Notes under the pieces: generated by a model
The model's database searches: none
What the model was told of the DNA's origin: nothing
What the model saw: only the letters and a program-made list of their open reading frames with translations
Program-made: the position numbers and the translations under genes
Part shown: positions 1 to 6,948 of the stretch, in pieces
Position numbering within the stretch: the stretch's first letter is position 1
Layout: every line of letters begins with the position of its first letter
Source of the DNA: Kiritimatiellia bacterium
GTDB lineage: Bacteria; Verrucomicrobiota; Kiritimatiellia; SLAD01
Assembly (NCBI GenBank): GCA_007125875.1
Contig: SLCI01000221.1
Location: 1 to 29,034, forward strand
Direction of reading: 5' to 3'
DNA length: 29,034 nt

Positions 1-366
1 CACGCGCGGCCCGTCAGCGCGATCCTCTTTAATGATCACGCTGCTCGATCGCACGCCAGCACCGAAGTGAAAGATGTTCCAATTGATGCCGGCGGCCAGC
101 TCGGCGTCGTAGATGCTGAAATCCTGCACCACACGGGGAAAATTGCTGCGGACAAAATCATACTCTCCATACAGCAGGAATCCGCGCACCCAGTATTGAT
201 CACCTCGACTTAACACCGCCGAAGGTCCATACATCAGTGCACGATCCAATGCGCGGGGTTCGGCATACCAGAGCTTCAATCCGGCATCGACATACCAATC
301 AGCCAATGCGTTACCCGACATGACGAGCAGGGCCCCGGTAAGTACAACTAGTTTCAACTTGCGCAT
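1..366 (-). CDS. Partial outer-membrane-like protein, N-terminal 122 residues
   Basis: The reading frame is open from an ATG at 366 to the left edge, so the C-terminus is outside the window. AAGGAG lies about 10 bases upstream of the ATG. Residues 1-22 look like a Sec signal peptide: MRK, a hydrophobic core, then a likely cut after NALA. The mature part begins DWYVDAG and alternates aromatic/hydrophobic and polar residues (GLKLWYAE, YWVRGFLLYGEYDF, INWNIFHFGAG), as in beta-strands of outer-membrane barrels. I do not recognise a specific family. It lies 84 bases downstream of the DinG-type helicase on the same strand and has its own ribosome binding site. A secreted or periplasmic beta-rich protein is the main alternative. 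Confidence 0.6.
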   Translation of the reverse strand, partial: MRKLKLVVLTGALLVMSGNALADWYVDAGLKLWYAEPRALDRALMYGPSAVLSRGDQYWVRGFLLYGEYDFVRSNFPRVVQDFSIYDAELAAGINWNIFHFGAGVRSSSVIIKEDRADGPRV

Positions 367-450
367 GATCTTCTCTCCTTACATAGCGTCAGACTACTGG
401 GATGCTTGCACATCAAACGATTCTTTTCAACTGGGATCGTCGGCGAAGGG

Positions 451-2466
451 TTACATGATCTCTTGGATCTCGACCGGACATTCAGGAATGGATTTCAGGA
501 ATAAGCGACCATACCGCTTGGAGACAATCCGACGATCGAGCACCGCAATGCAACCTTCGTCTGTCCCCGTCCGAATGAGTCGACCGACGCCCTGCCGAAA
601 CTTCAGAATGGCCTCAGGTAACGAGTACTCCATGAACGGTTCTCCGCCCTTCTCTTTGATACGATCCATCCGCGCTTTAATCAGCGGCTGATCGGGAACA
701 GCAAACGGCAAGCGTGTGATGATCACGTTGCGCAAGGCGTCACCCGGCACGTCGACGCCCATCCAAAAACTGTCCAACCCAAACAGCACCGCGCCCGGAT
801 ACTTTTTGAATGCTTCCAGCATGGCATGACGCGATAATCCGTCGCCTTGCATCAGCAAACGAATATTTTGATCTGCGAAGAAATCGCGCGTCTTGGAGGC
901 CACATCCCGCATCAGGCGATCACTTGTAAACAGCACAAAGGCATGACCATTGGTTTCGCCAGCGTAATGCTGTACGGCCCGAGCACAGGCTTTCGGATAC
1001 TCCTCCGCATCATTCGGCTCAGGCATATCCTTCGGAATTAGAATGCGCATTTGGCGGGCATAATCGAACGGTGAACCAACACTCAACTCATCGCAGTCGA
1101 GCGCTCCCACGCGTTGCTTGAAATAGCCCAAATCGCCCGCGACCGATAAGGTGGCACTGGTCATAACGACACATGGGACTTCAGCAAAGAGTGTGGTCTC
1201 GAGCGCAGGCCCGACTTCAATCGGAGCCGCGTAACAGATCAATTGCCGCCGACGCGTGCCCTGCTCTTCAAGCCAGTAGACATGATCATCGCAGGATTGA
1301 TTAATGAAGGCATGCAAGGCATTGCGCATTTCTTCGCCGCGCCGGATACAGGACTGTAGTTCCGCGCCGAGTTCGGTATTATCCGTTTCATCCGCCAACA
1401 CCTTGAGGGAGCGAATCAGTCGGTCCATTCGATCCGGCATCTGTGTACGCAGCGTTAACGGTTGCGGAATTACGCGCTGGGTTTGGCCCCGCTTGGCGAA
1501 CTGGGCCCATTGATCCAGTTCGGTGAAAAACGCCAGGATTTCGTCCCACAGATCATTCACCAGACGAGTCGCTTCCCCAGCCCTCAGATAGGCCAGCAAC
1601 CCTTTGTTATTGTCGCGACTGAAGAGGCGACGCAACCAATGATCAAACATGTATTGCGATAACCGGATCCCTAGGTGATCAGAAGCAACCGATTCCATCT
1701 GGTGCGCCTCATCAATGACGAGATAACGATAATCGGGCAGAAACGAGCCGCCGGCAGCGCGCATCGCCAAATCCGAGAACAACAAATGATGATTCACGAT
1801 CAGGAGATGAGCATCCGCGACATTGGCCCGGGCCCGCATGAGGAAGCAGGGTTTGTATTCCGGGCATTTCTGCCACAAACAATTACCATGCTCGCAGCAA
1901 ACGGCGCTCCACACGTCATGCGAGGGCTGCTCATCCATGTCCTGCAAGCTGCCTTCCTGTGTGGTGGTCGCCCAGTCTTGAATGTAGTCCAGCTGCGCGG
2001 CCTGCCCCGTTTTGAACAGATCATCCTCCATGTGGCGCGTACGGGCGAGGCGGCGCAGACAGAGATAATTTGAGCGCCCCTTCACCAGCGCCGCCTTAAA
2101 TTCGACGCCAAGGTGCTCTTGTAAAAACGGGATATCCTTATACATCAACTGCTCTTGCAAGCTGATGGTGTAGGTCGACACCACCACCTGCGCGTTACGC
2201 TCAACGGCCGCAAGGATGAGCGGCACGAGGTAGGCAAAACTCTTGCCGACGCCCGTCCCGGCCTCTACGGCTAGATGTGTTTGGCGCTCGACTGCGTCGG
2301 CCACCGCGCCAGCCATCTGCTGCTGTTGCGGGCGATGTTCAAAGGGATGCTCCGCGTCCTGACGTGCAAGAGCGAGGCCGCCGTCCGGACGGAAAAACGC
2401 ATCGACGGCATCACGAATTTCGAGGCCGGCATGGTCTTCACTGGTCGGCGTGCGAGGGGCAATCAT
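451..2466 (-). CDS. dinG: ATP-dependent helicase, DinG/XPD family
   Basis: A 671-residue superfamily 2 helicase that should unwind DNA 5' to 3', with roles in repair or in resolving R-loops and D-loops. Walker A is at 69-76 (AGTGVGKS) and the DEAH box at 252-255. Cysteines suited to an Fe-S cluster are C136, C190/C191, C196, C201 and C207, the arrangement of XPD/DinG enzymes. Motif VI is RQGVGRLIR at 624-632. The length is close to that of E. coli DinG (about 715), with no exonuclease domain. It starts 28 bases after the def stop, so the two genes are probably co-transcribed. No Shine-Dalgarno sequence is visible before the ATG. The paralogue YoaA is the main alternative within the family. 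Confidence 0.9.
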   Translation of the reverse strand: MIAPRTPTSEDHAGLEIRDAVDAFFRPDGGLALARQDAEHPFEHRPQQQQMAGAVADAVERQTHLAVEAGTGVGKSFAYLVPLILAAVERNAQVVVSTYTISLQEQLMYKDIPFLQEHLGVEFKAALVKGRSNYLCLRRLARTRHMEDDLFKTGQAAQLDYIQDWATTTQEGSLQDMDEQPSHDVWSAVCCEHGNCLWQKCPEYKPCFLMRARANVADAHLLIVNHHLLFSDLAMRAAGGSFLPDYRYLVIDEAHQMESVASDHLGIRLSQYMFDHWLRRLFSRDNNKGLLAYLRAGEATRLVNDLWDEILAFFTELDQWAQFAKRGQTQRVIPQPLTLRTQMPDRMDRLIRSLKVLADETDNTELGAELQSCIRRGEEMRNALHAFINQSCDDHVYWLEEQGTRRRQLICYAAPIEVGPALETTLFAEVPCVVMTSATLSVAGDLGYFKQRVGALDCDELSVGSPFDYARQMRILIPKDMPEPNDAEEYPKACARAVQHYAGETNGHAFVLFTSDRLMRDVASKTRDFFADQNIRLLMQGDGLSRHAMLEAFKKYPGAVLFGLDSFWMGVDVPGDALRNVIITRLPFAVPDQPLIKARMDRIKEKGGEPFMEYSLPEAILKFRQGVGRLIRTGTDEGCIAVLDRRIVSKRYGRLFLKSIPECPVEIQEIM

Positions 2467-2494
2467 GAGTCAGGGGCCGGTGCACGGTGACGGC

Positions 2495-3058
2495 TTAGGC
2501 CGTTGCGGCTAAGCGATCCTGCGTCTCTTGACGCAATCGCTTGAGGCGTCCTTTCAAGGCGATCTTTTTAACGTGAGACATGTGATCGATGAATAATACG
2601 CCATTCAAGTGGTCCACTTCATGTTGAATGACTCGGGCCAGCATGCCGTGTACCTCGCGATCGATCTGATCCCCATCCAACGTCATATAGTGCAGTCGAA
2701 TCGTCCACGAGCGAGTGATTTTGGCATTGATATCGGGAAAACTGAGACACCCCTCTTCCCGCGTCCATTCATCGTCGCCAGCGGGTTCAACAACAGGATT
2801 CAGGAGCACCATCGGCATCTCGAAATCCGCATTGAGCGGTGTACCCTCTTCGTCTTGATCCATCTCAGCCGGCAAATCGACCACGCAAATCGACTCGGTC
2901 CGCCCCACCTGCTGTGCGGCCAATCCGATCCCGCTCTCGGCGTGCATCTTGCGAATCATGTGCTCGGCCAGCGAGCGGATTTCGGGGGTAACCGTTTCGA
3001 TCTTGCGCGACTCCGTTCTCAAGACAGGATCCCCGAACATATGTAGCGTTAAATTCAT
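2495..3058 (-). CDS. def: Peptide deformylase
   Basis: A 187-residue enzyme that removes the formyl group from the N-terminal methionine of new proteins, using a bound metal ion. All three family motifs are present: GIGLAAQQVG (43-52), EEGCLSFP (101-108, metal ligand C104) and HEVDH (146-150, with metal ligands H146 and H150 and catalytic E147). The first motif has Gln where most family members have Pro (AAQQ for AAPQ). The frame also has a TTG 48 bases upstream (3106), but MNLTLHMFGDPVLR is the usual family start, so the ATG at 3058 is chosen. There is no Shine-Dalgarno sequence. A -10-like TATACG (3068-3073, minus strand) is only 9 bases from the ATG. It is divergent from the mannose-phosphate synthase gene and followed by the helicase. 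Confidence 0.95.
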   Translation of the reverse strand: MNLTLHMFGDPVLRTESRKIETVTPEIRSLAEHMIRKMHAESGIGLAAQQVGRTESICVVDLPAEMDQDEEGTPLNADFEMPMVLLNPVVEPAGDDEWTREEGCLSFPDINAKITRSWTIRLHYMTLDGDQIDREVHGMLARVIQHEVDHLNGVLFIDHMSHVKKIALKGRLKRLRQETQDRLAATA

Positions 3059-3148
3059 TGTGGGTAGCGTATACCGTGCCTGATTGAACCGCAAGCCCGA
3101 GACCAACGCGGACTTGTATTTTGAGTCGGATTGCTACAGTTTACGCAC
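3059..3148. promoter_or_regulatory. Divergent promoter region between def and the mannosyltransferase
   Basis: This 90-base gap must hold both promoters. On the plus strand an extended -10 (TGC then TACAGT, 3132-3140) ends 8 bases before the ATG at 3149, with TTGTAT (3114-3119) as a poor -35 at 15-base spacing. On the minus strand TATACG (3068-3073) ends 9 bases before the def ATG, with TTGCGG (3089-3094) 15 bases upstream. Neither gene has a Shine-Dalgarno sequence. Both placements imply 5' leaders of only a few bases. The boxes are chosen by eye. Confidence 0.35.
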
Positions 3149-3901
3149 ATGAATCCGGCACTTGTCATCATCCCGACCTACAATGAGCGGGAAAATGTTG
3201 AACCGATCCAACAAGCGGTTCTTGCTGCCTGTCCTGAAGCGGACATCCTTTTTGTCGACGACAACTCTCCGGACGGAACCGGAACCGTCCTGGACGAACT
3301 GGCGGAGAAAGAGCCGCGCCTACACGTCCTGCACCGAAAAGATAAGCAGGGATTGGGCCGCGCCTACATTGCCGGCTTCATGTGGGCCTTGGAACGGCAC
3401 TATGAGTTCATTTTCGAAATGGACGCCGATTTCTCGCATGACCCCGCCGATGTCCCGAAACTACTCAATCACGCCCAGTCTGCGGACTTGATACTCGGTT
3501 CGCGCTATGTCGGCGGCATTCGCGTCATCAATTGGCCGCTCGGGCGCTTGTTACTCAGCCGCGGAGCTGGCCTTTATGTCAAAATCATCACCGGCATGCC
3601 GTTTACAGATCCCACTGGAGGCTTCAAGTGTTTTCGCCGAGCGGTGCTGGAAAGCATACCGCTGGATGAGATTTACTCGAACGGCTATTCGTTCCAGATC
3701 GAAATGAGCCATAAAGCCTGGCTGGCCGGATTTAAGATTGAGGATCATCCCATCACCTTTGAGGAACGGCGATCGGGTGATTCCAAAATGAGCTCAGCGA
3801 TCGTGCGCGAGGCGCTCTGGCGTGTCTGGAAACTGTGGTTCCGGGCTGGATGTAAACGCGGCCCTAGCAAGCCGCACCCGCGGAGCGTGGCGAATGGATA
3901 A
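3149..3901 (+). CDS. Polyprenol-phosphate mannose synthase (GT2, DPM1-like)
   Basis: A 250-residue GT-A fold glycosyltransferase of family GT2. It should transfer a sugar, most likely mannose from GDP-mannose, to a polyprenyl phosphate at the cytoplasmic face. Visible motifs are VIIPTYNEREN (6-16), VDDNSPDGT (36-44), the metal-binding DAD at 92-94, GSRYVGG (117-123) and TDPTGGFKCF (153-162), all typical of DPM1/Ppm1 enzymes. There is no C-terminal membrane segment, as in the soluble single-domain forms. The ATG at 3149 is preferred to an in-frame TTG at 3131 because it directly precedes the first beta strand. The next gene starts inside its last codons (8-base overlap), so translation is probably coupled. 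The sugar (mannose or glucose) cannot be settled from sequence. Confidence 0.88.
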   Translation: MNPALVIIPTYNERENVEPIQQAVLAACPEADILFVDDNSPDGTGTVLDELAEKEPRLHVLHRKDKQGLGRAYIAGFMWALERHYEFIFEMDADFSHDPADVPKLLNHAQSADLILGSRYVGGIRVINWPLGRLLLSRGAGLYVKIITGMPFTDPTGGFKCFRRAVLESIPLDEIYSNGYSFQIEMSHKAWLAGFKIEDHPITFEERRSGDSKMSSAIVREALWRVWKLWFRAGCKRGPSKPHPRSVANG

Positions 3902-4805
3902 TGGTCGTTCGACTGCACCACGCTGGCTGGAACTCATCCGTGCCTTGCGCCCCACGCAATGGACAAAGAACGGCTTAGTTTTCGCCGCCTTCGTTTTTGC
4001 GCTGGGCGACCGAGAGCAAGTCATCTCATTGGTGGATTTTTGGCCCGTGCTTTGGGCCAGCATCTACTTCTGCCTGCTCTCCAGCTCGATCTACTTGCTG
4101 AACGACATGCGAGACATTGAGCAAGACCGCCTTCATCCGACCAAACGACTGCGGCCACTGGCAGCGGGGACGATTTCGCAACCCGTCGCCATCATCGCGG
4201 CCCTTGTTCTAGCGGGGATAGCCTTGACTGGGGCAGCGCAGATCAACGGGCAATTGGCGCTCGTCTTAGGTGGCTATGCCATCATGCAAATCGCTTATAC
4301 CTTCGGGCTAAAGCGAGTGCCACTTGTTGATGTATTCATGATCGCGATTGGCTTTGTGCTGCGCGCGATTGCGGGCGCCGTAGCCATCACAGTAACGATT
4401 TCGCCGTGGCTGCTGTTGTGCACCTTTTTACTCGCACTCTTCCTCGCGCTCTGCAAGCGACGCCACGAGAAGGTTATACTCGAGGACGTTTCCGCGCAGA
4501 CCCGTGCGAGCATGCAAGGCTACGACGGCAAACTACTGGACCAGCTGATCGCCATTGTTAGTGCGGCTACAATTGTCAGTTATGCCCTCTACACACTCTG
4601 GCCCGATACCGTCCAAAAGTTCGGATCCAACCATCTCAGTTTTACGCTACCGTTCGTGATGTTCGGTCTATTCCGCTATTTGGATTTGGTCTATCGCCAT
4701 GCGCAGGGCGGCCATCCTGAAAAGATTCTACTGACCGACATTCCATTGATCGTGAACTTGGCCCTGTACGGTCTGACGGTCTTGGGCATCCTGTATTTTG
4801 GTTGA
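3894..4805 (+). CDS. UbiA-family prenyltransferase, decaprenyl-phosphate phosphoribosyltransferase-like
   Basis: A 303-residue polytopic membrane protein with about nine hydrophobic segments. The Asp-rich prenyl-phosphate site is NDMRDIEQDR (70-79), followed by HPTKRLRP (81-88), and the N-terminus has RPTQWTKN (19-26). These match the branch annotated as decaprenyl-phosphate phosphoribosyltransferase (like mycobacterial Rv3806c), which joins phosphoribose from PRPP to a polyprenyl phosphate. Other UbiA members make quinones or haem, but their motifs differ. The start chosen (ATG 3894) overlaps the end of the upstream mannosyltransferase gene by 8 bases, and the in-frame upstream extension to 3822 lies entirely inside that gene. 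The pair suggests lipid-linked sugar donors for envelope glycan. No epimerase or arabinosyltransferase partner is visible here. Confidence 0.82.
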   Translation: MDNGRSTAPRWLELIRALRPTQWTKNGLVFAAFVFALGDREQVISLVDFWPVLWASIYFCLLSSSIYLLNDMRDIEQDRLHPTKRLRPLAAGTISQPVAIIAALVLAGIALTGAAQINGQLALVLGGYAIMQIAYTFGLKRVPLVDVFMIAIGFVLRAIAGAVAITVTISPWLLLCTFLLALFLALCKRRHEKVILEDVSAQTRASMQGYDGKLLDQLIAIVSAATIVSYALYTLWPDTVQKFGSNHLSFTLPFVMFGLFRYLDLVYRHAQGGHPEKILLTDIPLIVNLALYGLTVLGILYFG

Positions 4806-4984
4806 TGATGTATGGAGCCGAATAGGCGGCTTAGGTTGTTCGCCTCGTGATCGCCCCTGATGCCGTGTGAGTGCTCGGCGTTCCCAGCTGCTCGGAACAG
4901 CGTTGTCTTTCTCCAGATACGCGATACGGGCTTGCCCCGCGCTGCGCGGGGATACGCGATGCGAGTTTCGGGATACGGGATAGG
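4806..4984. repeat. Non-coding spacer with GATAC-type repeats and a GC-rich hairpin
   Basis: No credible gene. From about 4917 the spacer carries near-repeats of GATACGCGATACGGG: GATACGCGATACGGG (4918-), GATACGCGATGCG (4951-) and GATACGGGATAGG (4972-4984). Between the first two is a perfect hairpin with arms CCCCGCGC (4935-4942) and GCGCGGGG (4944-4951) around one T. The last unit directly abuts the IS left end. Similar units recur at 6648-6685 and 14809-14862. Confidence 0.7.
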
Positions 4985-5012
4985 TGTCCCGTCCGGCTAT
5001 AGGTTGTCACTT
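4985..5012 (+). repeat. IS left terminal inverted repeat
   Basis: 28 bases starting TGTCCCGTCCGG and ending TTGTCACTT. They pair with the right end at 6471-6499 with a single-base indel and several mismatches in the middle, while the outer 10 and inner 9 bases are nearly identical. Found by comparing the two non-coding flanks of the transposase genes. Confidence 0.82.
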
Positions 5013-5025
5013 GGAAAGGAGCTGA

Positions 5026-5397
5026 TTGGACACTAAACCGACGATACGTTATAGCGAGGCTTTCAAGCTACAGGTGCTGCGTGAGCTTGAGACGGGCAAA
5101 TTCAGGAATATGAAAGAGGCGCAGCGGGCGTATGGGATAGGCGGATCGGAAACGATAGCGTATTGGATTCGCCGTTATGGGAAATCAAGTTTACAGCGAA
5201 AGGTGGTACGGGTGCAGGCACCGAACGAACGTGACGAATTAAAGCGATTAATGAATGAGAATCGGCGTTTGAAGGAGGCCCTTGCTGACGCGCAGTTGGA
5301 CAAGATGCTGGGCGACGCGTATCTGGAGATTGCCTGCCGAACGGCTGGGATCGAGGATGTGGACGTCTTTAAAAAAAAGCACGCTGGGCGTCAGTGA
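5026..5397 (+). CDS. IS3-family transposase OrfA (helix-turn-helix)
   Basis: A 123-residue DNA-binding protein that recognises the IS ends. Residues about 9-50 form the IS3/IS911-type helix-turn-helix (SEAFKLQVLRELETG, then YGIGGSETIAYWIRRYG). Residues about 68-95 (RDELKRLMNENRRLKEAL) form a leucine-zipper-like coil that in this family drives oligomerisation. The start is TTG at 5026, supported by GGAAAGGAG ending 4 bases upstream; no ATG is suitably placed. The gene ends in TGA overlapping the GTG of orfB. A run of eight A and one G (5371-5379) near the 3' end is the expected frameshift site. Confidence 0.88.
   Translation: MDTKPTIRYSEAFKLQVLRELETGKFRNMKEAQRAYGIGGSETIAYWIRRYGKSSLQRKVVRVQAPNERDELKRLMNENRRLKEALADAQLDKMLGDAYLEIACRTAGIEDVDVFKKKHAGRQ
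5371..5379 (+). promoter_or_regulatory. Probable programmed -1 frameshift site
   Basis: TTT is followed by eight A and one G. In the OrfA frame this reads TTT AAA AAA AAG, so it contains the A-AAA-AAG slippery heptamer used by many IS3 members. OrfB lies exactly in the -1 frame, and that frame has no stop between 5376 and the GTG at 5394, so slippage would give a fused OrfAB transposase. No stimulatory structure was modelled. GTG re-initiation at the 4-base overlap is the alternative. Confidence 0.65.
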
Positions 5398-6254
5398 ATA
5401 TGATTGTTAACCAATTTCCACGTGCCCAGCGGTCTTCGATTGGGTCCCTTTGTGAGAAAGTTGGCATGAGTCGTCAGAACTACTATGCGGCCCGCCAATT
5501 GCGTCAACGGCGCGAGATTGATGAGGATCTGATACTGGAGTTGGTTCGACAGGAAAGGCGGCTTCAGGGACGTCTAGGCGGGCGGAAGTTACTGCACCGG
5601 ATCAGGCCGGAACTGGAAGCCGCCGGTGTGGAAATTGGGCGGGACCGCTTCTTTGAATTGCTGGCCGAGCATGACTTGCTGGTGGAGCGCAAGCCTGGCT
5701 GGCCCCGGACAACCAACAGCAGGCATTCGCTTCCGGTATACCGCAATATATTGGCGGAGATGGAGTTAACGGGACCGAACCAAGCTTGGGTAAGCGACCT
5801 GACCTATATCCGCACAGAGGAGGGTTTTGTGTACGCGGCACTGATCATGGATGCGTATTCGCGTAAGATAGTGGGGTATCATGTGGGTGAGAGCTTGGAG
5901 TCGATCGGCTGCCAGACGGCCCTACAGTCGGCGCTGAAAACGTTGCCGGAAGGTTCGCATCCCATTCATCATTCGGATCGCGGCTGCGAGTATTGCTGCC
6001 ATGCGTATGTCGAGCTATTGGCGTCTCGTGGGCTGAAAGTGAGTATGACGGAGATCCTGCATTGCTATGAGAATGCCAAGGCCGAGCGGCTCAACGGCAT
6101 TCTTAAGCAAGAATACGAACTGGATCAGACCTTCCGGACAAAAGCCCATGCGCGAAAAGCTCTCGCGCAAGCGGTTCATCTGTACAACCACTGCCGGCCC
6201 CACGGCGAGTTGGCGCTTCAATATCCAGCCGAAGTGCATCAGGAGGCCGCATGA
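5394..6254 (+). CDS. IS3-family transposase OrfB (DDE integrase core)
   Basis: A 286-residue catalytic subunit with an RNase-H-like fold that cuts and joins the IS ends. An HTH_21-like region lies at about 40-100 (ELVRQERRLQGRLGGRKLL). The DDE triad is D135 (WVSDLTY), D195 (HHSDRG) and E231 (NAKAERLNG), with the family's conserved C-terminal YNHCRPHGEL near 264-273. It probably starts at GTG 5394, in a GTGA overlap with the orfA stop, or is made as an OrfAB fusion by -1 frameshifting at 5371-5379. No internal stop or frameshift is seen. As is usual for this family, host gene context gives no functional information. Confidence 0.92.
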   Translation: MNMIVNQFPRAQRSSIGSLCEKVGMSRQNYYAARQLRQRREIDEDLILELVRQERRLQGRLGGRKLLHRIRPELEAAGVEIGRDRFFELLAEHDLLVERKPGWPRTTNSRHSLPVYRNILAEMELTGPNQAWVSDLTYIRTEEGFVYAALIMDAYSRKIVGYHVGESLESIGCQTALQSALKTLPEGSHPIHHSDRGCEYCCHAYVELLASRGLKVSMTEILHCYENAKAERLNGILKQEYELDQTFRTKAHARKALAQAVHLYNHCRPHGELALQYPAEVHQEAA

Positions 6255-6272
6255 TGGGACGTCCGAAATTCA

Positions 6273-6353
6273 TGCCATGTGCTGGCTGGGTTCCGCCCTT
6301 GGCCCTCCGGGCCACCCCTTCGGGGACGGGCTCTACCCAGCCAGCACATGGCA
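6273..6353. repeat. Perfect 19-bp inverted repeat enclosing a structured loop, in the IS tail
   Basis: TGCCATGTGCTGGCTGGGT (6273-6291) and its exact reverse complement (6335-6353) flank 43 bases. The loop has its own short pairings (GGCC with GGCC; CCCC-TT-CGGGG). It lies between the orfB stop and the right IS end. It could be a terminator, an RNA element, or a small mobile element inserted in the IS. There is no T-run to support simple intrinsic termination, and no flanking duplication was seen. Confidence 0.85.
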
Positions 6354-6470
6354 CCCCGTCCCCGGGAAGCTTCCGCTCGCACCCGTCCCGGGCTAACGCC
6401 TTCGCCTGGGAGATCGCCCCCGCGGCCACCCTTGATCTGGACTGATGAAAGATGACTGGTACTAACAAAA

Positions 6471-6499
6471 AAGTGACAAACGGAAATCAGGACGTGACA
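6471..6499 (-). repeat. IS right terminal inverted repeat
   Basis: 29 bases reading AAGTGACAAAC...GGACGTGACA on the plus strand. They are the imperfect reverse complement of the left end at 4985-5012 and define the right boundary at 6499. Confidence 0.82.
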
Positions 6500-6948
6500 G
6501 GGGCAATTCGTGCTGTAGTGCCGTCGCTCGCGGCTGGCCGTCGTCATCCAAAGCGCCGCTGAGCGGTGCACTCCACATTAAGGCCTACTCAGAAAGCGCA
6601 TGTGCCAACCGAAGGGGTGCCACGCGGTGGGCGAAGGGGACAAACGGGATACGCGATGCGGCTTACGAGATACGCGATACGGGGGATCACGATCCCGAGG
6701 CCCGAATCATGGATCTCGGATCCCACGCGCCCCCTTCGGCGACCCGCAAGCGGACGCCCTACAAGCCAACCGAGCGCCGACCGCAGAGGATCGGCCTACA
6801 ACCCACTGATCGACAAAGAACCGCCTTACGGCGGCCCTACAAACAAGCAAGTCCTTCTACACTTTGTACGTGCCGGCAATCCGCGCACAGCAAAAAAAAT
6901 GGGCAATAAACTTGCCTTGCCACCTCACAAGTGAGACTTTTAGCGGTT
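6500..6948. repeat. 449-base non-coding region with repeats upstream of the 5'-nucleotidase gene
   Basis: Open frames here have repeat-derived, low-complexity translations, and I call no gene. Contents include GATAC-type units (6648-6661 and 6667-6684), an inverted repeat GGGATC-AC-GATCCC (6683-6696), a CCGCCTTACGGCGG palindrome (6822-6835) followed by CCCTACAA, and an AT-richer run near 6890-6911. CTCAC-AA-GTGAG (6924-6935) is a short inverted repeat 13 bases before the next ATG and could be an operator. No clear promoter was identified. Confidence 0.6.

Larger units (their letters stand above)
4985..6499 (+). mobile_element. IS3-family insertion sequence, apparently complete
   Basis: A 1,515-base element encoding OrfA and OrfB of an IS3-type transposase, bounded by imperfect terminal inverted repeats. 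The left end TGTCCCGTCC (4985-) and the reverse complement of the right end, TGTCACGTCC (ending 6499), align over 28/29 bases with one indel, and both contain an inner TTGTCACTT. The ends are TG...CA, as is usual for the family. Flanking bases are AGG (left) and GGG (right), so a 3-base target duplication would need one mismatch. The 245 bases after orfB are long for this family and contain a large palindrome. Both reading frames look intact, so the element may be active. Confidence 0.88.

Noticed and set aside
6103..6571. Antisense open frames (121 and 110 codons) over the IS tail
   Set aside because: They follow the GC-rich palindrome and the orfB 3' end and show no protein-like features.
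6566..6934. 122-codon open frame between the IS and the nucleotidase gene
   Set aside because: It spans intergenic repeats, has a basic low-complexity translation, no ribosome site and no recognisable domain.
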